From positions 682,001 through 746,000 of the forward strand of contig OW568868.1 in the NCBI GenBank assembly GCA_938743325.2: a stretch of DNA of 64,000 nucleotides, written 5' to 3'. Positions within the stretch are counted from its first letter, which is position 1. Each line of letters opens with the position of its first letter. The notes below the pieces were generated by a model. It was not told where the DNA came from and did not search any database. It saw only the letters and a program-made list of their open reading frames with translations. Origin of the DNA: Pycnococcus provasolii. Its lineage: Eukaryota > Chlorophyta > Pseudoscourfieldiophyceae > Pseudoscourfieldiales > Pycnococcaceae. Of the stretch, positions 32,701 through 42,230 are shown in pieces. Position numbers and translations under genes: made by a program.

Positions 32701-34819
32701 GCTACAACCCGTAGTAGTACGAGGAAGTACGCCATCGTCGTCGTCGTTCTCAAACACCACGCGATCATCGCTGCAACGAGTGTCGAGCACACGGCGCCGC
32801 ATGGTCACAGCTGCGCGTCATTACGTCAGCCGCTGGAATCATGAGCATTTCGTGAGAAATGTTTCCGTGCTGATTTGCGATACGACAGGCAAGGAGCTGC
32901 TCAATGTCGTGGCGGACCATCTTCAGATGCACATCCGCTTTGATTCGCGTGAGCAGCACTACATGGTGACATGTGCACACCTGCAGGTGGATAACCAGAT
33001 GGTCATGGATATATCTTACCCTGTTGTGTTTTGTCCAACATCGCAACGACAGAGACGTCGAGAGACGTCGAGGAGCCCAGCGTGGAGAAAGGAGCCCGAC
33101 GAAGAAGACGATGTTGGTGGTGAGAGCCGTGACGACGACCGCCCGTTCTTTACACTGAGCATTATGTGCGAATCTCAGCAGAGCCGAGGTGAAGCGAGCA
33201 GCGCGTACTCGACGATTCGACGTTTCCACGCAGCCCTCGACGAGGCAAATTTGAACCTTGAAGAACGATTCGTTGACAGAGTGCTGACTTACATTCTTGA
33301 AGTGCAGGGAACACTTGGGCAATGGCAGCAGTCATCGCTGGGCGCAGCGCCATCGTCGTCGTCGTCGGCGACTGCTGCTGCGGTAGCGCGAGCGACGCAT
33401 TGGATTTCTGCCCAAGAGGCACGGACCTGGCATGACATTGCGGACGTCGGATCGAACTTTACATTCATCGACGAGGTGAAAATGGAAAAGTTAAGGCTTA
33501 ATCTCTCCATGAAGCTGAATTCCAAGTTGCTTGATGATGTGAACATCACCACACGAAGGAAGGAGGGGGAAGGAGGAGGAAGTTCAGACGTCCTTGAGAA
33601 TTTTGCGAGCGGCGTGTTCCGCAGTCTTCTGCGTGGCCGTGGGTACTCGCTGGTCAATCTCGACGGCGCTCTCATCACGCTTCGATCATTCAAGATCAGC
33701 AACCGCCTGGTTGGGAAGACGACGCTCCTTCGCGAGGCGCGCCGTCACTATGTCGTCCAATTGCTCGCGCAGCTCCACAAAATCTTGGGAAGCGCCGGCC
33801 CTGCCATTGCAAGTATTCCATTGGCGACGGTGGCTGCCGCGAGCATGGTGTACACGCTCGGCGAGGACGTCGTGCGTGGCCGCAGCGGAGTGGTTCCTAC
33901 CGCACGTCGGGCTGCGTACATCTTATCGCACACGATCGCTCAGCTGGCGAGCAACTCTGGACGTACGCTGAATGGCGCGTTGGCTGCCATACCACCGCGA
34001 GGCATGGAAGAGTACGCCCTGCGCCGCAATCGGCGAAGAGCTCACAGCGCGTTGGAGTCCTTTGTGCGCGGTCCTACTGAACTCACCGATGCCTTCTTTC
34101 GCGCTGCAAGTGCGCTTGTGGTGGAACCAATGCTTGGACACGCTCAGTATGGCAGCGCCGGCGTCGCTGCTGGTGTTGCCAAGTCGCTCATTCCTGGGTT
34201 GCTGATTCGTCCGTTCACCGGTGCGCTTGAGCTTGTGCATCACTGGAGTTCCTGCGCTGGTAGGCTTGTCGCGGGGGATGTGGCGGTGGGCACCACTACT
34301 GCTGGAGGAGGTCGAGGAGGACTGCGAGGAGGAGGAGGAGGTATGATAAGAAGGGTGGAGACTATGTCGGAGAGAGCTGCTTATCAGGCGGTCTTACAAA
34401 ATATAATAGCGGGGCAGGAGGAGCACGTGCTCGGAAGTGCGACGGAGCTGTCCACAAATCGGTTCCTTGTGCTGACAAACACACGCTTGCTGTACGTTCG
34501 CGTACGCCGCCGCGGCCAAGGACGCGTTCGACTGCTTCGTGGGATTCGTTTGGATGAGCTATTCACGATCAGCTCCATCCCGTCCGATCCTGATGCGTTC
34601 TACGGAGTTCACCTCGGTGAAGTCGCAGGATTCCTCGGAAGCGCACCAGCCGCCGTGATTCTCGGGACGAGTGGTTTGAGGGGGACGACGTTCAAGATTC
34701 CTTGTTCGAGCGACGCTGTGCGAGTGACGTGCGTGACTTTGCTGTTGGCGTGGGTGCGCAGCGACGGCGGTGACGACGACGACGACGAAAGGAGGAGGAG
34801 GGCCAGTTGTTATACCTAG
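19559..34819 (+). CDS. VPS13: Giant VPS13-type bridge-like lipid transfer protein
   Basis: 5086 aa in a single uninterrupted frame. VPS13 proteins are rod-like lipid conduits at membrane contact sites. Residues 1-26 are hydrophobic (AFFVTCLAVVVVLL), like a membrane anchor. A chorein-like N-terminus follows at about 68-185 (RCSLLQRELVVEHLAID). VAB-type beta modules lie at about 2415-3720: TITNSTGMDLMYW, LWLENRTGLALDVCP, VFENRSGIPLLYRQ and PPPYRIENLSSRVVLEVV. C2-like domains start near 3888 (LTVKVVGAENLQMKRKKG) and 4207. The conserved C-terminal region (about 4670-4900: LVNLDGALITLRSFKISNRL; SLIPGLLIRPFTGALELVHH) and a PH-like end (FLVLTNTRLLYVRV) complete it. Acidic, Gly-Ser and Gln repeats interrupt loops. 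The family is usually 3000-4500 aa. Start ATG at 19559 follows an A-rich leader. Confidence 0.92.
27401..27442 (+). repeat. (GAC)n microsatellite encoding poly-Asp
   Basis: Triplet run inside the VPS13-type CDS giving about 14 consecutive Asp in a surface-loop position between VAB-like modules. Confidence 0.85.
28742..28806 (+). repeat. (GAG)n/(GAC)n tract encoding poly-Glu/Asp
   Basis: Purine-rich triplet run in the VPS13-type CDS encoding a mixed Glu then Asp stretch of about 22 residues. Confidence 0.85.
29705..29770 (+). repeat. (GGCTCT)11 hexanucleotide repeat encoding (Gly-Ser)11
   Basis: Perfect hexamer repeat in the VPS13-type CDS, giving a flexible linker flanked by acidic sequence. 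Confidence 0.9.
32060..32086 (+). repeat. (CAG)9 microsatellite encoding poly-Gln
   Basis: Nine CAG codons in the VPS13-type CDS, between its two C2-like segments. Confidence 0.9.
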
Positions 34820-36204
34820 ACCTGTATACCACTCGTATCTGAAGTCAACTCATTCAACTCATTACTGCGCCCAACGATGACGAGCCGACATTGCCCCCAC
34901 CAACATAGCGCGACACAAAACCACGTGGCGGAACTCCGAAACCAACTTACCGGAAAACCCAAATTCAGCCCTAGATCTAACCCTAGACCTAACCCTAGCT
35001 AGATTCAACCCTACCCTAGAAACAAAACCCAAAACAAAACCCCTGCGAGCCCCATACGTGACATCACGTACTCGCTCAGGGTTCCTACCACCTTGGCGTT
35101 TGGTTCGAATTCTCGATTTTTCACACATGCGTCTTTGGAGAGTGGACCCCGCTCCATCCAAGTTCTCGCGCGTGCTTTGGTCGAGGGAGGCCGCTCCCTC
35201 CCCCTCCTCCGTTGCTAAGCTGGCTGGCAAGGTGGCGAAAGCCAGATTCGGTCCTGGCAACGTTGCAAACGTGGGCATTGATTTGGTTCTCGTTGGTCGA
35301 AATTGGGAGAAATTATCGTAGGTCCGAATCAAATCGTTCATGACGTTGCGATTCGGAGTCCCAGCATGCAATGACGTTTGAGGCGCCACCTCATTTTCCC
35401 GGAAATTCTCCTCTCGGAATCTGTGGTAAATTCTAATGAAACCAAACGAGGCAACCAAGTACAGTACCACCACCCTGAACCTGACTCGGCAAGGGCATGA
35501 GGTCATCAAAACCAAAAACACACAAAACGGCCGCCACCTATCCACAGAACAAGCAAGGAAGCCTCCCCAAAACCCACCCAAAGCCACAAAAAACACACCT
35601 TCAAACAGGGAAACTCAAACAAGAACCAGGAAGCAGGTTCCCCAACAAAAAAAAACCCATTAGTGCTTCCCGCCAGGTCAACTGGGACCTACCGGGTAGT
35701 ATTGGTGGGAATGCCCCGGGGGTCTTCAAACGTCAAACGATAAGTTCAAGCAGATCCGGCGTATCCCCTAGTCTATTCTTTACAGTATTTCTTTTCAAGA
35801 CGGAAATTCTTTCGTTCCCTTGGACTGGGATGGGATGGGTTCCCACCCACCACAATAATTAAGCCACGCACTGGTCCACGTACCCACACTGGTTTTTTCG
35901 GTTCTGAACGCGCGCTCCCCCCTCCCCCTCCCCTCCCCCCGCTCCTGCTCCTGCTGCTTATTACCACTAGGCTTTGGCGAGCCATTCCCTCGCACTCCGC
36001 CTCAGTAGTGTCTGCTTCGTGCTTTGGGAGTGAGTGACTCAGTACCCTTTTTCCTCGTGGCGGCGTGCCTTTCATTTTGACTTCATTGCAACCATCAAGC
36101 CTCCATCCGCCTCCAACCTCCTCAACCCGCCTGAACCCTCCTCGCTCAACAACATCATCCCTTCTCAACCCCTGCAGGGAAACCCAAACCAAAACAAAGT
36201 CAAC
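34820..36204. other. 1.4-kb intergenic region with telo-box-like repeats
   Basis: Lies between the VPS13-type gene and the kinase. Several CCCTAA/CCCTAG units occur at about 34970-35030 (reverse-orientation telo-boxes). The segment 35450-35660 is A/C-rich with AAAACACAC-like simple sequence, and 35930-35960 is a C-rich tract. A minus-strand open frame spans 34862-35596 but begins with GTG, is Arg-rich and low in complexity, and resembles nothing. The last 150 bases before the kinase ATG are C/A-rich and leader-like. Confidence 0.5.
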
Positions 36205-38109
36205 ATGGTCGAGTCGTCCGCAACCCAAGTGGCAGGACGGCCTGTCGTGCTCACGCGAGCAACCACACAGGGAATCGCCGCCTCGTCGTTTCGGTCAAAC
36301 ACCGCCAAGCAGCAGGCGTACGAGTCCGTGTGCAACCACCTGCGAGAAGCGGGGAAGCTCACCGACGAACTCGAGGAGGCTATTAAAGTGCACATACGAA
36401 CGCTGCCGACGCGATACTCGCAGGACATCAACACAGACAGCGAGGACATACTGCAGCACTACAAACTTCTGCAGGATGCACGCGTGGAGCCGGGATCTCT
36501 CAAGGTGGCGGCACGAGCCGTGCAAATCGTAGCCAGGCAACTCGACGGAGGCGTTTCCGGGTCGCCAAACAGCGAAAGCCCTTCGTGCGACATACTCAAC
36601 CAGAGCTTTGGAAAGAGCATCGAGCGTGGTGGTCTCGTGGGCACGGGACCAGACAGCATCGCAGGCTCGCTGGGCACGCGCCCGGCGTTTGGAAGCAGCC
36701 CGTCCTTGGAGCGACTCGCACGAGAGAGTGCAGGGAAGCAAGACAGCTACGGAAGCTTTCGCCGGCTGAGCGACGCGCAGCAGCACGTGCAGGATCGAAG
36801 CGAGCACATGACGGACGCGTCGCAGAACGCCGTCATCGAGCTGTTCGAGGTCACGGTAGCCTCGACGGACCAGCCGAAGCTGCTGTCTCGCATCACCACC
36901 GTCATGGGGAACCTCGGCCTGAACATTCGAGAGGCTCACGTCTTCAGCGCCAAGGACGGATACACGCTCGACGTGTTTGTCATCGACTCGTGGGCTGGAG
37001 GACCTCCCGAGTCGCTCGCGGAAACGCTGCGAAACCTTTTCGTCGACGAGTTGATGGTTACCGACAACATCGACGAAAACATGGCGAACACCGCCGCCGC
37101 CGCAGCTGCGCGGAAGCAGGATGGTCGCAAGAAGGAAGCGTCGTTCCAGCTGCCGAGAGAGTCGTTCGACGGCGTCCCCGTCGACAACGACTGGGAGCTT
37201 GACCCGTCGAAGCTCACGTTCGAGTCCAAGGTGGCGAGCGGGTCGTTCGGAGACATGTATCGAGGGCACTACAACAGCCAGGAGGTTGCCATTAAGATAT
37301 TGCGCAACGCCACGGACGACCCAAAGAGGCTGCGAGAGTTCATGCAGGAGGTTGCAATCATGCGCAAGGTTCGCCACAAGAGCGTGGTGCAGTTCATCGG
37401 CGCGTGCACGAAGCCGCCGAACCTCTGCATCGTGTTCGTCTACATGCACGGAGGGAGCGTGTACGACTTCATGCACAGACAGAACGGGTCATTCAGCGTC
37501 CAGCGGCTGCTCCGCGTGGCGATGGACATTGCGAGCGGCATGGACTACCTGCACCGCTGCAGCATCATCCACCGCGACATGAAAAGTGCCAACCTGCTCA
37601 TGGACGAGCACGGAGACGTGAAGATTGCGGACTTTGGAGTCGCTCGCGTCATCGACCCGCACGGAGTCATGACGGCGGAGACGGGCACGTACAGGTGGAT
37701 GGCTCCCGAGGTGATTGAGCACTCGCCGTACACGCCGAAGTGCGACGTGTACAGCTACGGGATCACGATCTGGGAGCTTCTCACGCGCAGCATCCCGTAC
37801 GCCGACCAGACGCCGCTGCAGGCGGCGGTGGGCGTCGTGCAGAAGGGATTGCGCCCGCCAATCCCGCCTCACACGCCGCAGAGCCTGCGGCAAATCATGG
37901 AGCTCACCTGGCGCCGCAACCCTGACGAGCGTCCCACCTTCTCCGAGCTCAGGGAGATGCTTCAGCGCGCGGTGTTCGAGGAAGACGCACGCGAGCAGAT
38001 GCGTGCATCCTCCTCCATGGCAGGTGGTGCTGCTGCTGGCGGTGCTGGCGGTGGTGCGGCGCCGTCCAACACTGGCGGATTCTTCGCACGCTTGCGAGGT
38101 GGAAAGTAG
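36205..38109 (+). CDS. ACT-domain Raf-like protein kinase (STY8/17/46 type)
   Basis: 634 aa. Serine/threonine/tyrosine kinase of the plant Raf-like group that joins an ACT regulatory domain to a kinase; land-plant members phosphorylate plastid transit peptides in the cytosol. The ACT domain is at about 210-290 (ELFEVTVASTDQPKLLSRIT, LNIREAHVFSAKDGYTLDVF). The kinase domain spans about 331-600: glycine loop ASGSFGDMYRG, VAIKIL Lys near 361, HRDMKSANLL near 455, DFGVARV near 475, and TGTYRWMAPEV, with all catalytic residues present. The Gly/Ala-rich tail is short. The open frame extends upstream to 36034, but ATG at 36205 follows a CAAC-rich leader and starts the conserved-looking N-terminus. 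Substrate role is inferred from plant homologues. Confidence 0.93.
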   Translation: MVESSATQVAGRPVVLTRATTQGIAASSFRSNTAKQQAYESVCNHLREAGKLTDELEEAIKVHIRTLPTRYSQDINTDSEDILQHYKLLQDARVEPGSLKVAARAVQIVARQLDGGVSGSPNSESPSCDILNQSFGKSIERGGLVGTGPDSIAGSLGTRPAFGSSPSLERLARESAGKQDSYGSFRRLSDAQQHVQDRSEHMTDASQNAVIELFEVTVASTDQPKLLSRITTVMGNLGLNIREAHVFSAKDGYTLDVFVIDSWAGGPPESLAETLRNLFVDELMVTDNIDENMANTAAAAAARKQDGRKKEASFQLPRESFDGVPVDNDWELDPSKLTFESKVASGSFGDMYRGHYNSQEVAIKILRNATDDPKRLREFMQEVAIMRKVRHKSVVQFIGACTKPPNLCIVFVYMHGGSVYDFMHRQNGSFSVQRLLRVAMDIASGMDYLHRCSIIHRDMKSANLLMDEHGDVKIADFGVARVIDPHGVMTAETGTYRWMAPEVIEHSPYTPKCDVYSYGITIWELLTRSIPYADQTPLQAAVGVVQKGLRPPIPPHTPQSLRQIMELTWRRNPDERPTFSELREMLQRAVFEEDAREQMRASSSMAGGAAAGGAGGGAAPSNTGGFFARLRGGK

Positions 38110-38317
38110 GAGATATAAGAAATGAAAGAGGAGAACTTTCGTAGATAGCGGATGATGTATGTAGTGGACGATAAGAGTGAGTAAGAGTATGAAGAGTGAA
38201 AGAGTATGTGAGAGTGAGAAGAACAGTACTATTCTTAACAAGAAAAAAAAATCAACACAAGTAACACGTAGTAATACATAAGAAGAAAATATAAATAGGT
38301 AGTGGTGCCTTCGTGCA

Positions 38318-39325
38318 TCATTGTTTATTTTTGAAAGTTTTTTTTGGGAGAGGGGGAGTGGGGTTCCTCATCTGTGGTACAACAGGACACCTTGACACCT
38401 TGACGAGGCTTGCAATGCGAGGGACGACGGCGAGTGCGAGGGCGAGCCTGAGAGGTTCGGTGAGTTTTGCCAGCACCCACGCCATGGCAAATGCCGCCGC
38501 TCTCGGGTGCTCTTTCTGCATCTGCTGAATTTTTCCCAGTCCAAGTGTTTTATGTATGTACGGAAAAGGCGCGAGCAACTTGTCCAGTCGACCGAAGATG
38601 CTGTCCAATACGCCACTTCGACCACCCTCCGGCACGCGTCGCATCTCCGCGATGATGGCGGCGTACAGCGTCGCTAACGTGCTCACGTAGATGGCGGCGT
38701 ACGTCGATATGCCAACGACGCCGTACTCGCGCCAGAGGTACCTGATTTTCTGCGTCACGCCGCCACCACCACCACCACCACTCGCACCTTCTGGTGAGGA
38801 TGCAGCCGCTTGTTTTGTGACGGCATCCGCCGCGAATGAGCGTCTTAGCGCGTGCTGGTGGCTTGCACTACTACCTTGCAAGAACGGCACTGTTGATGTT
38901 GTTGTTGCAGCTGTTCTTGCTGTACGAGTCAAGAGCAACATCCCTGGTGATGGTCCTGATCGTGACGCCCCTATGATGCCTGCGACGAGGCTTCTTGGAC
39001 TCCCCACGTGCACATGGGACGCGTGCTTGGAGATCGCTCCTCGATAGGAGCCTACTGAAGGTAAAGGTGCCCCACAGGACGCCGCGAGAGACGAGTGAAG
39101 CATTGATGACGACCGAGCTGACAGCAAGTGAGCTGACACTCGAGCAGAACCTGACGTAAAGGTAGCCCAACGAGAACCCGACCTAAGAGAAACCCCACTA
39201 CCCGTACGAGTAGACGCACCCACTAGACCACCGAAAGTGAAAGTGACGCATTGATGCAGACATGGCAAGTGACCAGAACAAGGTAAGGGAGGGCAGAATG
39301 TGAACAAGGACGACATACGACCCAT
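38318..39325 (-). CDS. DUF1279 (FAM210-like) membrane protein, organelle-targeted
   Basis: 335 aa from ATG 39325. The C-terminal third carries the DUF1279 domain: IRYLWREYGVVGISTYAAIY, a hydrophobic STLATLYAAII, then AMAWVLAKLTEPLRLALALA and VVPRIASL, matching the family pattern (EYG.....Y......LA.KL.EP.R......PR). FAM210/DUF1279 proteins sit in mitochondrial or plastid membranes. Residues 1 to about 170 are Ser/Arg/Gly-rich targeting-like sequence. A TATA-like TTATATAAGG lies at 39330-39339, only about 5 bases upstream of this ATG. If it is a true TATA box, transcription would start inside the open frame and translation at a later ATG such as 39103. Location (mitochondrion or plastid) cannot be decided here. 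Confidence 0.82.
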   Translation of the reverse strand: MGRMSSLFTFCPPLPCSGHLPCLHQCVTFTFGGLVGASTRTGSGVSLRSGSRWATFTSGSARVSAHLLSARSSSMLHSSLAASCGAPLPSVGSYRGAISKHASHVHVGSPRSLVAGIIGASRSGPSPGMLLLTRTARTAATTTSTVPFLQGSSASHQHALRRSFAADAVTKQAAASSPEGASGGGGGGGVTQKIRYLWREYGVVGISTYAAIYVSTLATLYAAIIAEMRRVPEGGRSGVLDSIFGRLDKLLAPFPYIHKTLGLGKIQQMQKEHPRAAAFAMAWVLAKLTEPLRLALALAVVPRIASLVKVSRCPVVPQMRNPTPPLPKKTFKNKQ

Positions 39326-39715
39326 GGCCTTATATAAGGTATAAGGTATAGTGACAAGAATAATAAAATGACGGCAATAATCAGGACGTTCCTACCTTAA
39401 AGGAGGTGGACAGGAAACCCCGAATGAAATGTAAACTGTAAACCCCGAATGAATTGGAATTGAAAACCCCGAATGCAATCATCGGACGCACCTACTAAGG
39501 TAGGAAGTACCCGGTATGGAACCCCTAACTTATTTATAAACCTCTCGTCCGGACTCCTCTGGGCTTGCTTGTGGCGGACGGACGTTGTGCCTTGTGCCCC
39601 CCCCTCCAGGGGGCTCCGGCGGCCTGTTCCGGCGGCCGTCTCCGTCCCCCCCAGGGCCCACCCCTCTCCCCAATACCACTCCCTCGAAAAAGAAAGAAAA
39701 AAAAGTCAGCCTGCC
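39326..39715. promoter_or_regulatory. Divergent promoter region between DUF1279 and NMD3 genes
   Basis: 390 bases with a TATA-like TTATATAAGG next to the DUF1279 start. ACCCCGAATG occurs three times, at about 39418, 39441 and 39466. CTACCTTAAAGG is at 39391 and the palindromic CCTACTAAGGTAGG at 39491-39504. C-rich and A-rich tracts precede the NMD3 start. No gene seen. Confidence 0.5.
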
Positions 39716-41956
39716 ATGGCGGCGCCACACTCGTCGTCCTTTCATGAGACCACCCCCCCCTCTGGGGTGATGGTGCGCAACCTCACGGAGGAGGCTCAGA
39801 TTCTTGCTGCTCAGGCGGCGTCCTCAGCCATGGGGTGGGGGGCCCTCCCATCCTCCACTGCCGCTGATGCTGCTCCAGAGGAGGCGGCACCCGCGGCTTA
39901 CCTCGCAGCTTTCACGCACCACTCCGCATCGCTCCAGCAAAATGGAACGCCGCTGCACGCATCATTCGTCTCGCACGCACCCGCATCTATCCTCTGCCCC
40001 GAGTGCGGAACGCGCATGCCGCCCAACCCGTCCAACCTGTGCGCAAAGTGCATACGAAACCGAGTCGACATCACGGAGGGAATACAAAAGGCGTGCACCG
40101 TGCTCTGGTGCAAACAGTGCGACAGGTACCACAGCCCGCCGCGAGCGTGGATACACGCGGAACTCGAGTCCAAGGAACTTCTCACATTTCTAGTCAAGAA
40201 AGTCAAGGGAATCAAGGGAAAGGTCAAACTCACGGACGCAAGCTTCGTGTGGACGGAGCCGCACAGTCGGCGCATCAAAATCAAACTCACCGTCCAAAAG
40301 GAGGTGCTCAACGGAGGGACCATCCTGCAGCAGAGCTTTCTCGTCGAGTTTGTCGTCGAGCCGCACATGTGCATGGAGTGTGCTCGCATCACAGCAAACC
40401 CAGAGCAGTGGATCGGATGCGTGCAGGCGAGGCAGCGCGCAGAACACAGGAGAACGTTTCTGTTCCTCGAGCAGCTCATCCTCAAGCACGCCGCGGACGA
40501 AAACGTAATCGGAGTGCGAAAGAAGGCTGACGGCCTCGACTTCTACTTCTCGCACAGAAGCCACAGCCTCAAGTTTGTTGACTTTCTAGGGTCCGTCGTG
40601 CCAATCCGCCACCGTGCCGACAGGCAGCTCGTCTCGCAAGATTTCTCCGACAACACGTTCCGCTACAAGTACACCTTCTTCACCGAGCTCGTTCCCGTGT
40701 GCAAGGACGACCTCGTGTGCCTGCCGCGCAAGCTCAGCAACAAGGCGCACGGCGGCATCGGGCCGGTGCTGCTGTGCACTCGCGTCGGGACAGCCATCAC
40801 GCTCACCGACCCGAACACGAACCGGTACATCCAGCTCGACGGCGACGCGTACTGGCGCAACCCGCTCAAGCCGCTCGCTAGCCAGAGAACGCTCACCACA
40901 TACGTCGTTCTCGACATCGAGCTCGTCGGAGCGCGAGGCGGTGGGCCAGATTGGGACGACGCCGCATCCGTGAGAAGCATGCGCAGCGCCGGTGCGGGTG
41001 CGAGCACGGCTGGGCGAACGAGCGTGGGCAGCCACATCTCACGCTTCCAGCTCGCGGACGTCACGGTGGCACGCAGCGCGGACCTTGGCGCCAACGACAG
41101 CACGTTACGGTGCCGCACGCACCTCGGCGCCGTGCTGAATGTCGGCGACACCGTTCTCGGGTATGACCTGCAGCGGCTGAATATCACGGACGACGATTTT
41201 GTCGAGCACGCGGAGCGCGACAAGGATGCCATCCCCGACTGCGTGCTCGTTCGGAAGTCGTACCAAGAGAAGCGCAAGGCAAGGAGGGAACGCCGTGCCG
41301 CCGCCGCCGCAAGAAGGGCGGGCGGCACGGGTGCCGCCGCGAGCGCGATGGCGACGGAGAACGTGTCGTTTCCCGCACGACCGTCGCCGCTCGGGCAGTC
41401 GTTCGCAGACACGGGTGCACATCGCCCTTGGACGCTCCGAACGCTTGAAATGGAGGAGGATGACGAGGAGGGTGGTGGTGGTGGTGGAAGAGGAAAGCGA
41501 GGGAAGCGATCGGCGAAGTTGGCACGTGAGAATGAGGATCGCGACTTGACGGACCGCGAGCGCTTCTTCCAGGAACTCGAGGAAGATGCGGACATGCGTG
41601 GACGCGTCGCCCTGTACAGGAAGCCGCAACCGCAAGGCAAGTCGTTCGACCTGCTTCGTGACGACGACGCCGGCAACGGCGACGGCGACGGCGACTCTGA
41701 AGACGACGACGTTCCCGAGGTGCCGCTGGAGGAGCTCATGACGGCTCTCTCGCTCGACGAGCAGCGCAAGCGTCGCCTTCACGGAGGCTCGAGCATCGAG
41801 GAGATGGCGGAGGATGAGGAAGACGACGACGACGAGGTGCAGGGGGACGACGACGACGAGGAGGCGGAAAATCTTGACGACCCGGAAGTGCGCGCATCGC
41901 ACACACGGCGTGCGATTATGCTCGGAGCGGGCGTCAAGCGCGGGAAACGGTCGTAA
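39716..41956 (+). CDS. NMD3: NMD3, 60S ribosome nuclear export adapter
   Basis: 746 aa. NMD3 binds pre-60S subunits and links them to CRM1 for export from the nucleus. N-terminal zinc ribbons are visible: CPECG and CAKC (near residues 92-115), CKQC (about 138-141) and CMEC (about 222-225). They are followed by NMD3 body sequence (WTEPHSRRIKIKLTVQKEV; FYFSHRSHSLKFVDFLGSVV; LVCLPRKLSNKAHGGIGPVL; YWRNPLKPL). After about residue 480 the protein is charged and low in complexity, with a basic RKARRERR stretch and a very acidic end (EEDDDDEVQGDDDDEEAENL), and it terminates KRGKRS. Yeast NMD3 is about 518 aa, so the tail is long. ATG at 39716 has good context (GCCATGG); the frame is open further upstream through a C-rich leader. 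Confidence 0.94.
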   Translation: MAAPHSSSFHETTPPSGVMVRNLTEEAQILAAQAASSAMGWGALPSSTAADAAPEEAAPAAYLAAFTHHSASLQQNGTPLHASFVSHAPASILCPECGTRMPPNPSNLCAKCIRNRVDITEGIQKACTVLWCKQCDRYHSPPRAWIHAELESKELLTFLVKKVKGIKGKVKLTDASFVWTEPHSRRIKIKLTVQKEVLNGGTILQQSFLVEFVVEPHMCMECARITANPEQWIGCVQARQRAEHRRTFLFLEQLILKHAADENVIGVRKKADGLDFYFSHRSHSLKFVDFLGSVVPIRHRADRQLVSQDFSDNTFRYKYTFFTELVPVCKDDLVCLPRKLSNKAHGGIGPVLLCTRVGTAITLTDPNTNRYIQLDGDAYWRNPLKPLASQRTLTTYVVLDIELVGARGGGPDWDDAASVRSMRSAGAGASTAGRTSVGSHISRFQLADVTVARSADLGANDSTLRCRTHLGAVLNVGDTVLGYDLQRLNITDDDFVEHAERDKDAIPDCVLVRKSYQEKRKARRERRAAAAARRAGGTGAAASAMATENVSFPARPSPLGQSFADTGAHRPWTLRTLEMEEDDEEGGGGGGRGKRGKRSAKLARENEDRDLTDRERFFQELEEDADMRGRVALYRKPQPQGKSFDLLRDDDAGNGDGDGDSEDDDVPEVPLEELMTALSLDEQRKRRLHGGSSIEEMAEDEEDDDDEVQGDDDDEEAENLDDPEVRASHTRRAIMLGAGVKRGKRS

Positions 41957-42230
41957 AGAGAAAGAAATAAATACCGTATGTCACAATTTAATTTTGTTTT
42001 GTTTTTCTTTTCACTACCATATGTAGATGTCCCACCACCACCGAGGGGAGGACGGCCGCCACGGAGGTGCCGGGGGAGAGAGACTGACCGGGAGAGAGGT
42101 TATCTGACAGGACGACCGTTGGACGAAGTGAACCTCATTCCGTTACTGAATGAGCAACTCCAGAACAAAACCCATTCCGAGTGCGCGCGCTTCCCTTCTT
42201 GTCAAATGCGAACTCATAGCGAAAACGAAT

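Noticed and set aside
34862-35596. 244-codon minus-strand frame between VPS13 and the kinase
   Set aside because: Begins with GTG, Arg-rich and low-complexity, no recognisable fold, overlaps telo-box repeats.
36295-37476. 393-codon minus-strand frame opposite the kinase
   Set aside because: Antisense shadow of a clearly coding kinase gene; no protein-like motif.
40663-41769. 368-codon minus-strand frame opposite NMD3
   Set aside because: Antisense shadow; Ser/Pro-rich translation of acidic codons.
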